Positions 33,092-40,548 of a stretch of DNA of 64,000 nucleotides are shown here, in pieces; within the stretch, counting starts at the first letter, position 1, and every line of letters starts with the position of its first letter. Source of the stretch: [Clostridium] saccharolyticum WM1 (GTDB lineage: Bacteria > Bacillota > Clostridia > Lachnospirales > Lachnospiraceae); NCBI RefSeq assembly GCF_000144625.1, contig NC_014376.1:1488001-1552000 (forward strand), in the 5' to 3' direction. The position numbers were made by a program, and so were the translations under genes. Below the pieces are notes generated by a model, which was not told the origin of the DNA, ran no database searches, and saw only the letters and a list, made by a program, of their open reading frames with translations.

Positions 33092-34789
33092 CTAGGTACG
33101 GAGTTCTTCGAATACATTATATATATTTATCACTCCATACCCCCAGTCCCGATTTGGATACACTAGATTCTGACGTCTTATAGCTCCACGTATTAAATAA
33201 CTTTTAATTACTATTGTATCGACTCCTTCAATATTTTGTTTAAATACAGCCCATTCCATAAATAAGGCTGCCACCCCGGCTGCATGTGCAGCAGCTACTC
33301 CAGTACCTGTATAATTTATGAATAAGTTATTTAAGGAAGGTGCAATATAGTTCACACCGGGAGCAGCTAGTTCTGGTTTTACAACATCATCACTTGTATA
33401 TCCTCTGCTGGAATTTGGGTAAAGATTCCGGTTATAAGGATTATATGCTGTAATTGATAAGGGAACATATGCTGTACTTGGTGATAAGACGGTAGTATAA
33501 ATAACAGGCTGAATAAAAAATGTATTATTTGATATAAATTCTCCCATAGGCAGCCATATATTAAAACCTGCTTCTAAATCTCCTTGGGAGTATACATTGA
33601 ATTTCCATATTCCTGATGTTGCATTTTGAAAGCGGAAGAAGATTAATTGATCTCCAGTCAGTGTTTCTGATATCTGAAATTGTAAATTAATGATAGTAAT
33701 ATCAAACAGAAAATTAATTTCCCGGCTTAATCGAATTCCCGAAACAATTCGAGAAATATATTCCCCGCCTGGAGATTGAATATCCACTGAAAATAATCCG
33801 GGAAAATCACCCCAAAGCTCCATACAGAAATTCTTATCATTTTCACCAACATTTAATTCTACAGAAGTACTACCTGTCTGAGTACTGATTCTGGAGAAAA
33901 AATGCCGTCCAGAATTGCCTTCATTCCCGACTGCTACAACAACACATACGTTCGTATAATCCGCAACGATGGATAGGTAATTACCTAAATTAGACTGTCC
34001 GGCATGAGACGTTTGAGATGTTCCAAGTCCTAAGCAAATTACGATTGGTCTGTCTAATCGTCTTGCCATTTGTATACAATAATAAACTCCCCACATGATA
34101 TCATTTTCTTGAAAAGCAATAACATCCTCTTGAATTAAAAAAAGCTCTCTTATATATCTTTTTGCTTGTTTTAATCTGACAACGACTAATTCAGCATCTG
34201 GAGCAACGCCTCTAAAATTAATTTCCTGATTTTCATTTCCAACAGCTACCCCAGCCATCATTGTACCATGACCATTCGTGTCAATACTGGGAACGATATT
34301 TAAGGGTTCGTTGGATATGAGCGCAGCATTGATCATTTCAGAGGTATATTCCGTTCCGTAATTTGTAATAATTGGATATGTTGATTCACTTTGAATCGTC
34401 TGGTCCCATATGGATAAAATTTTAGTCTGCCCATTTTCTTTAATAAATATAGGATTTAAATAATCTATACCTGTATCGATGATTCCAATTAATACACCAT
34501 TTCCTGTTAAATCAAAACCAGGAAGATTTGTTAAATCCGTTACACCGGAAGATTCTACGCTGATTCTGCTAGTTAATCCATATATCTTTGGAATAAAGGA
34601 GTAACTATAGTTATTTAATAAGTTTTTTAATTCAGTGTTGAAAGGGACATGTACAACCGCATAGTATTCATTAATTATATTAACAACAGCATCTTCAAAA
34701 GTATCAAGAATAGCTCTATTGTTTCGGTAATCAATTATAAAATCTAAATAATCATCATTAATAATACGAGTTCTCTCTACTGGTGTCAT
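33092..34789 (-). CDS. Csp-like pseudoprotease (catalytic Ser replaced by Gly)
   Basis: The 565-residue protein matches the third subtilase over its full length, with prodomain, D105 (IIDTGID), H174 (GHGTMMAG), GNEG and the jelly-roll-type insertion (TSVELNVGEND ... FNIWLPMGEF). At the nucleophile site GTSMAxP is replaced by GTGVAAAH, so G497 stands for serine and proline is lost. It should be inactive, like CspC and CspA of C. difficile, which sense or relay germinant signals. AGGGGAAG precedes the ATG. It is the last gene of the three-gene minus-strand operon. Confidence 0.85.
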   Translation of the reverse strand: MTPVERTRIINDDYLDFIIDYRNNRAILDTFEDAVVNIINEYYAVVHVPFNTELKNLLNNYSYSFIPKIYGLTSRISVESSGVTDLTNLPGFDLTGNGVLIGIIDTGIDYLNPIFIKENGQTKILSIWDQTIQSESTYPIITNYGTEYTSEMINAALISNEPLNIVPSIDTNGHGTMMAGVAVGNENQEINFRGVAPDAELVVVRLKQAKRYIRELFLIQEDVIAFQENDIMWGVYYCIQMARRLDRPIVICLGLGTSQTSHAGQSNLGNYLSIVADYTNVCVVVAVGNEGNSGRHFFSRISTQTGSTSVELNVGENDKNFCMELWGDFPGLFSVDIQSPGGEYISRIVSGIRLSREINFLFDITIINLQFQISETLTGDQLIFFRFQNATSGIWKFNVYSQGDLEAGFNIWLPMGEFISNNTFFIQPVIYTTVLSPSTAYVPLSITAYNPYNRNLYPNSSRGYTSDDVVKPELAAPGVNYIAPSLNNLFINYTGTGVAAAHAAGVAALFMEWAVFKQNIEGVDTIVIKSYLIRGAIRRQNLVYPNRDWGYGVINIYNVFEELRT

Positions 34790-34815
34790 TTTCTTCCCCT
34801 ATTTTAATTTAATAA

Positions 34816-35688
34816 TTAAGATAATATTCGACTTGGTGTATATATATTAACAACAGTCACTCCAGTATTAATAAATTTCGGACCTGTATCAAATCCCCTT
34901 AATGCAGCAACTGACTCAGCCATACCCAAATAACCCATTGTATATGGATTTTGTACTAATGTTGCTTGTATAGTATTATCTCTTATCATTTCCTGAATCG
35001 TTTCAGTAATATCAAATCCAATGCCGATAATATTTGTATCATAATCTCTAAAAGCGTATCCCATCCCTAGCGTAGATCCTTCATTCGTTGAAAAAATACC
35101 AACAAGATTGGAATTGTCTTCTATATATTTTTCTGTTGCTTGTTTTGCTAACTCTGGGTCACCATTCGTATATATTGTTTCTAAAATTTGGTATCTGTCA
35201 AACGATTCAAAATAATCTCGAAACCCTATTTCACGATTTACAGTCGTTCTGTTTTCAGGTGTTACCCCAATGATTCCTATTGAGCCATTTGTGACACCAA
35301 TTGCCTCTAATTCGTAATACATATTTTCTCCAGCTATCTTACCAGCTGTATAATTATCTGTAGCTAAGGTTATGATAGCTTCTTCAAACGCTGGTGCATC
35401 AACATAAATAATTTTTACACCCTTTGCTTTCGCTTCTTCAACTGCTCCCGAAATCTTTAAAGGATCACTCGCCGCTAACATGATTGCATCTGCTCCTGCT
35501 GCAACGGCATTATTAAATATTTGAATCTGTTTATTTACATCTCTTTCTAGAGGGGCATCCCATTCATAAGTAACACCTAACATAGATGCCATTTCTCTGG
35601 CACCTTTATCCATAACCATCCAAAATTGATCTCTTTTATCCATGGTTATTAGATAAATTTTATAATTTTCATTCATTATATGGTTCAT
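34816..35688 (-). CDS. Type-1 sugar-binding protein without signal peptide
   Basis: The 290-residue protein is a complete ribose/galactose-type periplasmic binding fold: MDKRDQFWMVMDKGA (ligand-stacking F/W), DAIMLAASDP, NRTTVNREIGF (arginine), GIGFDIT and LVQNPYTMGYLG. It lacks both a signal peptide and a lipobox; the chain starts within the first strand. It is not linked to any ABC transporter genes. It lies between two Csp-like subtilases, 14 bases after one stop and 26 bases before the next start, with AAAGGAGAT ahead of its ATG. A soluble sugar sensor working with the Csp proteins is the natural inference. Confidence 0.85.
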   Translation of the reverse strand: MNHIMNENYKIYLITMDKRDQFWMVMDKGAREMASMLGVTYEWDAPLERDVNKQIQIFNNAVAAGADAIMLAASDPLKISGAVEEAKAKGVKIIYVDAPAFEEAIITLATDNYTAGKIAGENMYYELEAIGVTNGSIGIIGVTPENRTTVNREIGFRDYFESFDRYQILETIYTNGDPELAKQATEKYIEDNSNLVGIFSTNEGSTLGMGYAFRDYDTNIIGIGFDITETIQEMIRDNTIQATLVQNPYTMGYLGMAESVAALRGFDTGPKFINTGVTVVNIYTPSRILS

Positions 35689-35702
35689 TCACAAATCTCC
35701 TT

Positions 35703-37403
35703 TTAATAATTGATTCTTAATCGTAAACTATTTATTGCATTATATATATCTAAAATTCCATATCCCCATTCAGGATTTGGATATTTTATTGTTTCATCTC
35801 TTTTTGCACCTCTTAGTAAAAATTTTTTCAAATCAATTGTATTAAAAACAATATCCGATTTATTAGCCCATTCTAACAACATCGCAGCTACTCCTGCTGT
35901 ATGTGCAGCAGCTACACTTGTTCCTGAAAACTCTGTAAATGTTTGTTTTAATGTTGGTCCAATTACATTGACACCTGGCGCTGCAATTTCCGGCTTAACA
36001 ACGAGTGTTCTGGTATATCCTCGACTTGCATAAAGAAATATACTGTTATTAACATAATTATAAGCGGTAACAGTTAAAGGAATATTTGCATTTCCAGGAG
36101 ATAATACTGTTGTATTTATATCCGGATTAACAAAAAATGTATTTTCTGATATAAATTCATTCATTGGTAGCCATATATGAAATCCAGTTTCCAAATCTCC
36201 ACGTTTATATATATGAAATCTCCAGATTCCCGGTGCAGGTTCATTCATACGAAAAAAGATCACCTGATCACCCGTCTGTCTTTCTATCAGATTATTGATA
36301 ATATCAATAGTAGTTCTCTCGAAAATGAATGAAACCCGTGTACTGTTACTGATTGATGTAGTCATATTAGGAATAAACTCACCAGATGGAGAAGTTATAG
36401 CAACAGAATATATATTGGGGGATTTCCCCCACAATTCTAATACGAATCCTGTTTCATTTTCTCCAACCATAAGTTCCACTGTAGAAAATTCCTTATGATC
36501 TTCTATGATTCCAAAAAAATGTCTGCGTTCATTCCCTTCATTCCCTGCTGCAATAACTACTGCAATCCCAGGACTAGAACCAATCAGGGATAAAGTGTTA
36601 CTTAAGATCCCTCTACCGTCATGCCCCCCCTGGGATGTGCCTAAAGCTAGAAGAATTACCATAGGCCTTTCCAATTCAAATGCTGTTTCAACTAAAAACT
36701 CAATACCAAATAGAATATCAGTTTCTGAATAACAAACAGCCTCCTCTGGAATATTATAAAAATTTCTTAAATTTTGTTTTGCTTGCCGTAACTTTACAAT
36801 CACTAATTCTGAATCTGTTGCAATTCCATAAAAGTTACTTTCAGGTACAACATTACCAGCAGCAATTCCAGCAATCATTGTGCCATGACCATTTTCATCT
36901 TTACTAGGTACTATATCTAGAGGAATATCTGATGCCAGAGCACGATTGATGTCTTCTTTTGCATAAACGGTCCCATACGGAATCGTATCAAAAGTTTGTT
37001 CCTGATTTATAGTCTGATCCCAAAGTTGATTAATTCTTGATGTTCCATCCGCATTTTTAAAAATTGGATTTATATAATCGATTCCTGTATCTACAATTCC
37101 TATTAGTACGCCTTGTCCCCTCAGATTAAAATTTGGAACACTTCTAATCCTGGAAATACCTGTAGCTTCCAGACTTGCTTCACTGATAATACCAAAACAG
37201 TTTGGTAAAGCTGAATATCCAAAATCAGCTATAAAATCAATTGTTATGAGATTCGAAGGAATATGTACAACTGCATAAATATTATTGATAATTGTTCTTG
37301 AGTACACGGAGTATTTATTAAAAAATGACATATTACCACTATATTCAACAAGTAAGTCAAAAAAGTCATTATTTGTCATTTCACTTATTTTTAAGGGAGC
37401 CAT
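35703..37403 (-). CDS. Csp-like subtilase, triad intact (variant GTSVAAAH)
   Basis: This 566-residue S8 protein is the closest relative of the pseudoprotease downstream. Triad D105 (IVDTGID), H173 (GHGTMIAG) and S496 (SGTSVAAAH) is present, as is oxyanion Asn in AAGNEG. The usual proline after the serine motif is replaced by histidine. Prodomain about 1-92, beta-rich insertion about 305-415. It has no signal peptide. It is the first gene of the operon with the sugar-binding protein and the pseudoprotease; the ribosome site GGTGA is weak. Activity is plausible but uncertain. Confidence 0.83.
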   Translation of the reverse strand: MAPLKISEMTNNDFFDLLVEYSGNMSFFNKYSVYSRTIINNIYAVVHIPSNLITIDFIADFGYSALPNCFGIISEASLEATGISRIRSVPNFNLRGQGVLIGIVDTGIDYINPIFKNADGTSRINQLWDQTINQEQTFDTIPYGTVYAKEDINRALASDIPLDIVPSKDENGHGTMIAGIAAGNVVPESNFYGIATDSELVIVKLRQAKQNLRNFYNIPEEAVCYSETDILFGIEFLVETAFELERPMVILLALGTSQGGHDGRGILSNTLSLIGSSPGIAVVIAAGNEGNERRHFFGIIEDHKEFSTVELMVGENETGFVLELWGKSPNIYSVAITSPSGEFIPNMTTSISNSTRVSFIFERTTIDIINNLIERQTGDQVIFFRMNEPAPGIWRFHIYKRGDLETGFHIWLPMNEFISENTFFVNPDINTTVLSPGNANIPLTVTAYNYVNNSIFLYASRGYTRTLVVKPEIAAPGVNVIGPTLKQTFTEFSGTSVAAAHTAGVAAMLLEWANKSDIVFNTIDLKKFLLRGAKRDETIKYPNPEWGYGILDIYNAINSLRLRINY

Positions 37404-37525
37404 TAGATTTTCACCAGATTTACATTTATTTCATTCATATGTAAAATTAAAAAAAAATATGTTAAATGGTATTTTAATCATTCTTATAATATATATATTT
37501 ATAAAAATGAAAGTTCTTATAAGTT

Positions 37526-38806
37526 ATGAAAAGATATCTCAATCCTTTTGACATTTATGTTGAGCCAGATTTTTCCATAAGTGTATTCGCATCGGAGCTA
37601 AACAGTCCTGGAAGTATTCTGATTACTGATAATAATAAAATGTATATAACTGATACTGGCGAATTGACAGGTGAACCCAAATTATTATTATATGAAAATG
37701 GTAAATTCGAGTCTATAGCAGAAGGCTTTAATACTCCTATAACCGGCATTACATACAGATTTGGAAAAATATTTGTCTCACATAGAGGCTCTATAACAAT
37801 TGTAGATGAAAATGGAACCCAAAAAAACATTGTTCAAGGTTTGCCATGTCAAGGAGATTTTCCTAATAGTAATGTTACTTTTCGATCCGATAATCGTCTT
37901 TTTTTTGGAATTGGAACTGCTACAAACTCAGGGGTAGTTGGCCTGGATAATAAATGGGTAATAAACCATCCATATTTTCATGATAAACCAGGCGATAATA
38001 TCATTGTATTTGGTCAAAACTTTGAATCATATAATTATATTAATCATTCAAAAGAACCTGTTTTAACAGGAGCTTTTAGTTCCTTCGGTGAAATGAATTT
38101 TCCATACGAACAAAAAAAAGGAACTTTATTAGCGTCAGGAAGCATTCTTAGCTGTAATCCTGATGGCACGGATATTCAATTATATGCATGGGGATTCCGT
38201 AATATATCTTCATTAAATTTTGGTTATTATGATAGACTTTTTGCTTGCAATAATGGCTATGATGAACGAGGCAGCCGGCCAATTGCTAATGCTTCTGATG
38301 ATTTCTATCATGTCGAGCCTGGGGTATGGTATGGCTGGCCTGACTTTTCAGCAGGAATGCCAGTTACTTCACCAAAATTTGATACGATATATAATCAAAA
38401 AATAGAGCTTTTAATCTCAAATCCTCCTAACATCCCTCCCAGACCAATTACAACGTTTCCAAACGGAACAAATTTAAAAGGTTTTTTAGTAAACGAATAT
38501 CGTGAGTTTGGAAATATAGGAGATATTTTTATTACCGAATATGGTGGTACCACGATTAAGCAACAATACTATGGACGGAAAATCTCAAAAATTAATACCA
38601 TATCAGGAGAAACAACAACGTTTGCCATGAATAAGTCTGGCAATTCTTTATATTCAACTACAGGCGGATTCGGAAGACCCTCTGATTTGGCCTTCGATAC
38701 AGAAGGTGATTTATATGTAATAGATTCCGGCATAAATAACTTAAATAACTCCCATTGTTTATTATCAAATACGGGCGTAATTTGGAAGATTAGTCGAGAA
38801 AGGTGA
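37526..38806 (+). CDS. Sugar dehydrogenase-like beta-propeller protein
   Basis: The 426-residue protein resembles the PQQ-dependent glucose/sorbosone dehydrogenase fold: repeated blade motifs (GSILITDNNKMYITDTGE, SRPSDLAF-like GRPSDLAFDTEGDLYVID) and the segment AWGFRNISSLNFG with FACNNGYDERGSRPI. It has no signal peptide, unlike exported PQQ enzymes, so a cytosolic or spore-surface structural role is possible. It is divergent from the Csp operon and only one base from the rubrerythrin-like gene, probably an operon. Whether it binds a cofactor cannot be told. Confidence 0.7.
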   Translation: MKRYLNPFDIYVEPDFSISVFASELNSPGSILITDNNKMYITDTGELTGEPKLLLYENGKFESIAEGFNTPITGITYRFGKIFVSHRGSITIVDENGTQKNIVQGLPCQGDFPNSNVTFRSDNRLFFGIGTATNSGVVGLDNKWVINHPYFHDKPGDNIIVFGQNFESYNYINHSKEPVLTGAFSSFGEMNFPYEQKKGTLLASGSILSCNPDGTDIQLYAWGFRNISSLNFGYYDRLFACNNGYDERGSRPIANASDDFYHVEPGVWYGWPDFSAGMPVTSPKFDTIYNQKIELLISNPPNIPPRPITTFPNGTNLKGFLVNEYREFGNIGDIFITEYGGTTIKQQYYGRKISKINTISGETTTFAMNKSGNSLYSTTGGFGRPSDLAFDTEGDLYVIDSGINNLNNSHCLLSNTGVIWKISRER

Positions 38807-38807
38807 T

Positions 38808-39353
38808 ATGATGAGCTTTATAGAAAGTGATACATATAAGAATTTAGTTATGTTATATGAAAAAGAGTTAATGTTTAGTGCACGATATGAATTATATAGC
38901 CTGATTGCAAGAAGTGATGGTTTTATTGAATATGCAAACATTTACGATTCTTTCGCAAGGCAAGATCGTGAACATGCTCGCATATGGTTGAGAAACTTAA
39001 GTCAGGGAAATTTACCTGGAACGGCAGAAACTTTGATTGAATCAGCGAAAGCTGAAAACAATTTGGCTAGTATTGAGTATCAAAATGCTATTCAGGTAGC
39101 TCGGCAAGAAGGTTACAATGAAATTGTCTCATTAATGGCTGGAATTGCAAACATAAATTTTAATCATGAATTAGTATTTCAACAGATGTATAATAACATT
39201 ATATTAAATCAGGTTTACTGTAAACCAAACGAAATTTTGTGGACCTGTATACAATGTGGAAACATTATGTCAGGTCTTTGTGCTCCTGAGATTTGTCCTG
39301 TCTGCGGATTTCCTCAAGGTTATTATCGCCCTCTTAACGATTGTATCTATTAA
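38808..39353 (+). CDS. Rubrerythrin-like protein with degenerate iron site
   Basis: The 181-residue protein has a four-helix ferritin-like part (ARYELYSLIARSDGF, FARQDREHARIW; AENNLASIEYQNAI, ANINFNHELVF) and a C-terminal rubredoxin-type knuckle CIQCGNIM ... CPVCGFPQGYY. By eye several diiron ligands are changed: the first-helix Glu is missing, ExxH is DREH in one half and NFNH in the other. It may be a spore-coat-like or non-catalytic relative. The second ATG (38811) is an equal start choice. AGAAAGGTGAT precedes it. Confidence 0.72.
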   Translation: MMSFIESDTYKNLVMLYEKELMFSARYELYSLIARSDGFIEYANIYDSFARQDREHARIWLRNLSQGNLPGTAETLIESAKAENNLASIEYQNAIQVARQEGYNEIVSLMAGIANINFNHELVFQQMYNNIILNQVYCKPNEILWTCIQCGNIMSGLCAPEICPVCGFPQGYYRPLNDCIY

Positions 39354-39480
39354 TTTTAAACTATTTATTAGATAGTTAACGAATGGTTAATTTTAATACA
39401 ACCAAGTACAGCTATATGAACATGGAAGCAATTTTTGTCTTATAGATGCTATATTTTAAAAGTTAGGTTCACAGTACTTA

Positions 39481-39520
39481 AAAGCAGTTCACTCCACCAG
39501 GAGAGTGGTCTGCTTTTTTT
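39481..39520 (+). terminator. Terminator after the rubrerythrin-like gene
   Basis: AAAGCAG and CTGCTTT enclose CACTC/GAGTG pairs and a short loop; TTTTTTT follows. Confidence 0.85.
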
Positions 39521-39703
39521 AAGCCTGTTTCAGGTTTAGTGATGTGACGTGAAAGAGAAATGCTTACTCAAAGAAAATTGCAGAAAAAAACAATTAAAAT
39601 ATATTGTTAATATAACAGATATATCAAGGCAGTTTTGTTTCCTCTATAATATTCCCCAGTATTGTAAATTATGTGTATTTTGCACATTAAATGATATTAC
39701 TAA

Positions 39704-39732
39704 TTGTTGTTATCTATTGTACTTGTTATAAT
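39704..39732 (+). promoter_or_regulatory. Promoter ahead of the c-di-GMP riboswitch
   Basis: TTGTTG, 17 bp, TATAAT (39727-39732). Transcription would begin near 39739 and reach the riboswitch after about 170 bases. The 60-codon ORF before it shows no coding character. Confidence 0.55.
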
Positions 39733-39910
39733 TTGCGCAGTTACAGAAATTAACAAAAGTATCCTTTTGCTATAAATGCATTTATTTAAGAATGAAACAA
39801 ATGCATGTAATTTTAAACAAGTTTTACAGAGTTCAATGCGTATTATTATTACCTGATCCATTTAGAACAGAAGTAGCCATTATAAATAAATAGTTACTAT
39901 TAAAAATAAG

Positions 39911-39993
39911 TCAAAGGAAAACCTGTTAAAAAAGGGACGCAAAGCCGAAGGTCTAAGGCGTTTCTTGTACTATGTTTGCCCAGTTGTCAGAAT
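39911..39993 (+). ncRNA. c-di-GMP-I (GEMM) riboswitch
   Basis: The signature core GGGACGCAAAGCC is followed by GAAGGTCTAAGGC and, further on, TATG-TTTGCC-CAGTTGTC, in the order of class I c-di-GMP riboswitches (GGGACGCAAAGCC, GGCCTAA, TATGGTAGCC-GGTT). The upstream hairpin CCTGTTAAAAAAGG is degenerate compared with the usual GAAA-capped stem. These aptamers commonly control motility, adhesion or surface genes. Here the downstream gene is missing: an IS200-type fragment follows after 260 bases. No clear expression-platform terminator was found. Confidence 0.78.
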
Positions 39994-40249
39994 AATTTAT
40001 TAGGCGTTTGTCCTCATTTGAAGGCAGGTTTTTGTGTTTTGTAACGTCTTTCAAACAAGGAAGATACCAGTTTTTGCATATTACTTAGATAAGAGGTTAT
40101 CTGTATGCTTCATTCCAACATCTGTTTTTTGAGGTGGAGATAAAGACAGCCGAGTACGTACACGTGCTGATTTTTTTGCTTATGGGCTTTAGCCTGTTGA
40201 ACATGGGTGAGTTTCTCTTTAAGAGAAATGAATCCATGTGAAATAATAA
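39994..40249 (+). other. Gap between riboswitch and IS fragment
   Basis: No credible gene. It contains a long palindrome, ACATGG ... TTTCTCTT-T-AAGAGAAA ... CCATGT (40201-40239), possibly part of an IS end, and short T tracts. It is likely what remains of the gene formerly under the riboswitch, or flank of the IS element. Confidence 0.4.
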
Positions 40250-40543
40250 ACCACCCGCTATGCGGGTGCGAGTCAGTAAGTTATACAAAAAATCACCTTT
40301 CCGATTATAATAGAGGTGTCCAAGCCACTATTAGAGAAAGGAAAGGTGATTTCAATGGCGAAGAAAGCCAATGAACTGGCACACACGAAATGGATGTGCA
40401 AATATCATATCGTCTTCACACCTAAGTATAGACGAAAAGTAATTTATAATCAATACAAGGAAGATTTGAGAGAAGTCTTGAAGCAACTATGTAATTATAA
40501 GGGGGTCCAAATCTTAGAAGGCCATATTATGCCGGATCATGTA
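40250..40543 (+). mobile_element. Left end and 5' part of an IS200/IS605-type element
   Basis: The hairpin CCACCCGC-TATG-CGGGTG marks the left end, followed by the leader and the first 63 codons of TnpA. The element breaks off inside tnpA and joins GH78 coding DNA. The right end is not seen. It is a deletion scar. Confidence 0.8.
40355..40543 (+). pseudogene. tnpA: Truncated IS200-type TnpA transposase
   Basis: MAKKANELAHTKWMCKYHIV, FTPKYRRKVIYNQYKEDLRE and LEGHIMPDHV are the unmistakable N-terminal half of a Y1 (HUH) transposase. The sequence stops at the first histidine of the HUH motif (MPDHVH), so the second His and the catalytic tyrosine are lost. The frame reads on by chance through foreign sequence to a stop at 40681. 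GAAAGGTGAT lies ahead of ATG 40355. Confidence 0.85.
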
Positions 40544-40548
40544 CGTGA

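Noticed and set aside
29277..37403. Reading the three subtilases as ordinary intracellular subtilisins
   Set aside because: Length (565-581), retained prodomain and the beta-rich insertion before the serine motif fit Csp proteins better, although the assignment is by pattern only.
39549..39731. 60-codon ORF before the riboswitch
   Set aside because: Random composition, no ribosome site, and it overlaps the -35/-10 boxes of the riboswitch promoter.
39994..40040. Expression-platform terminator for the c-di-GMP riboswitch
   Set aside because: A T-rich segment (AGGCAGGTTTTTG) follows a weak stem, but pairing has a bulge and is not convincing.
40097..40288. 63-codon minus-strand ORF at the IS end
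   Set aside because: It covers the IS hairpin and palindrome and lacks coding character.
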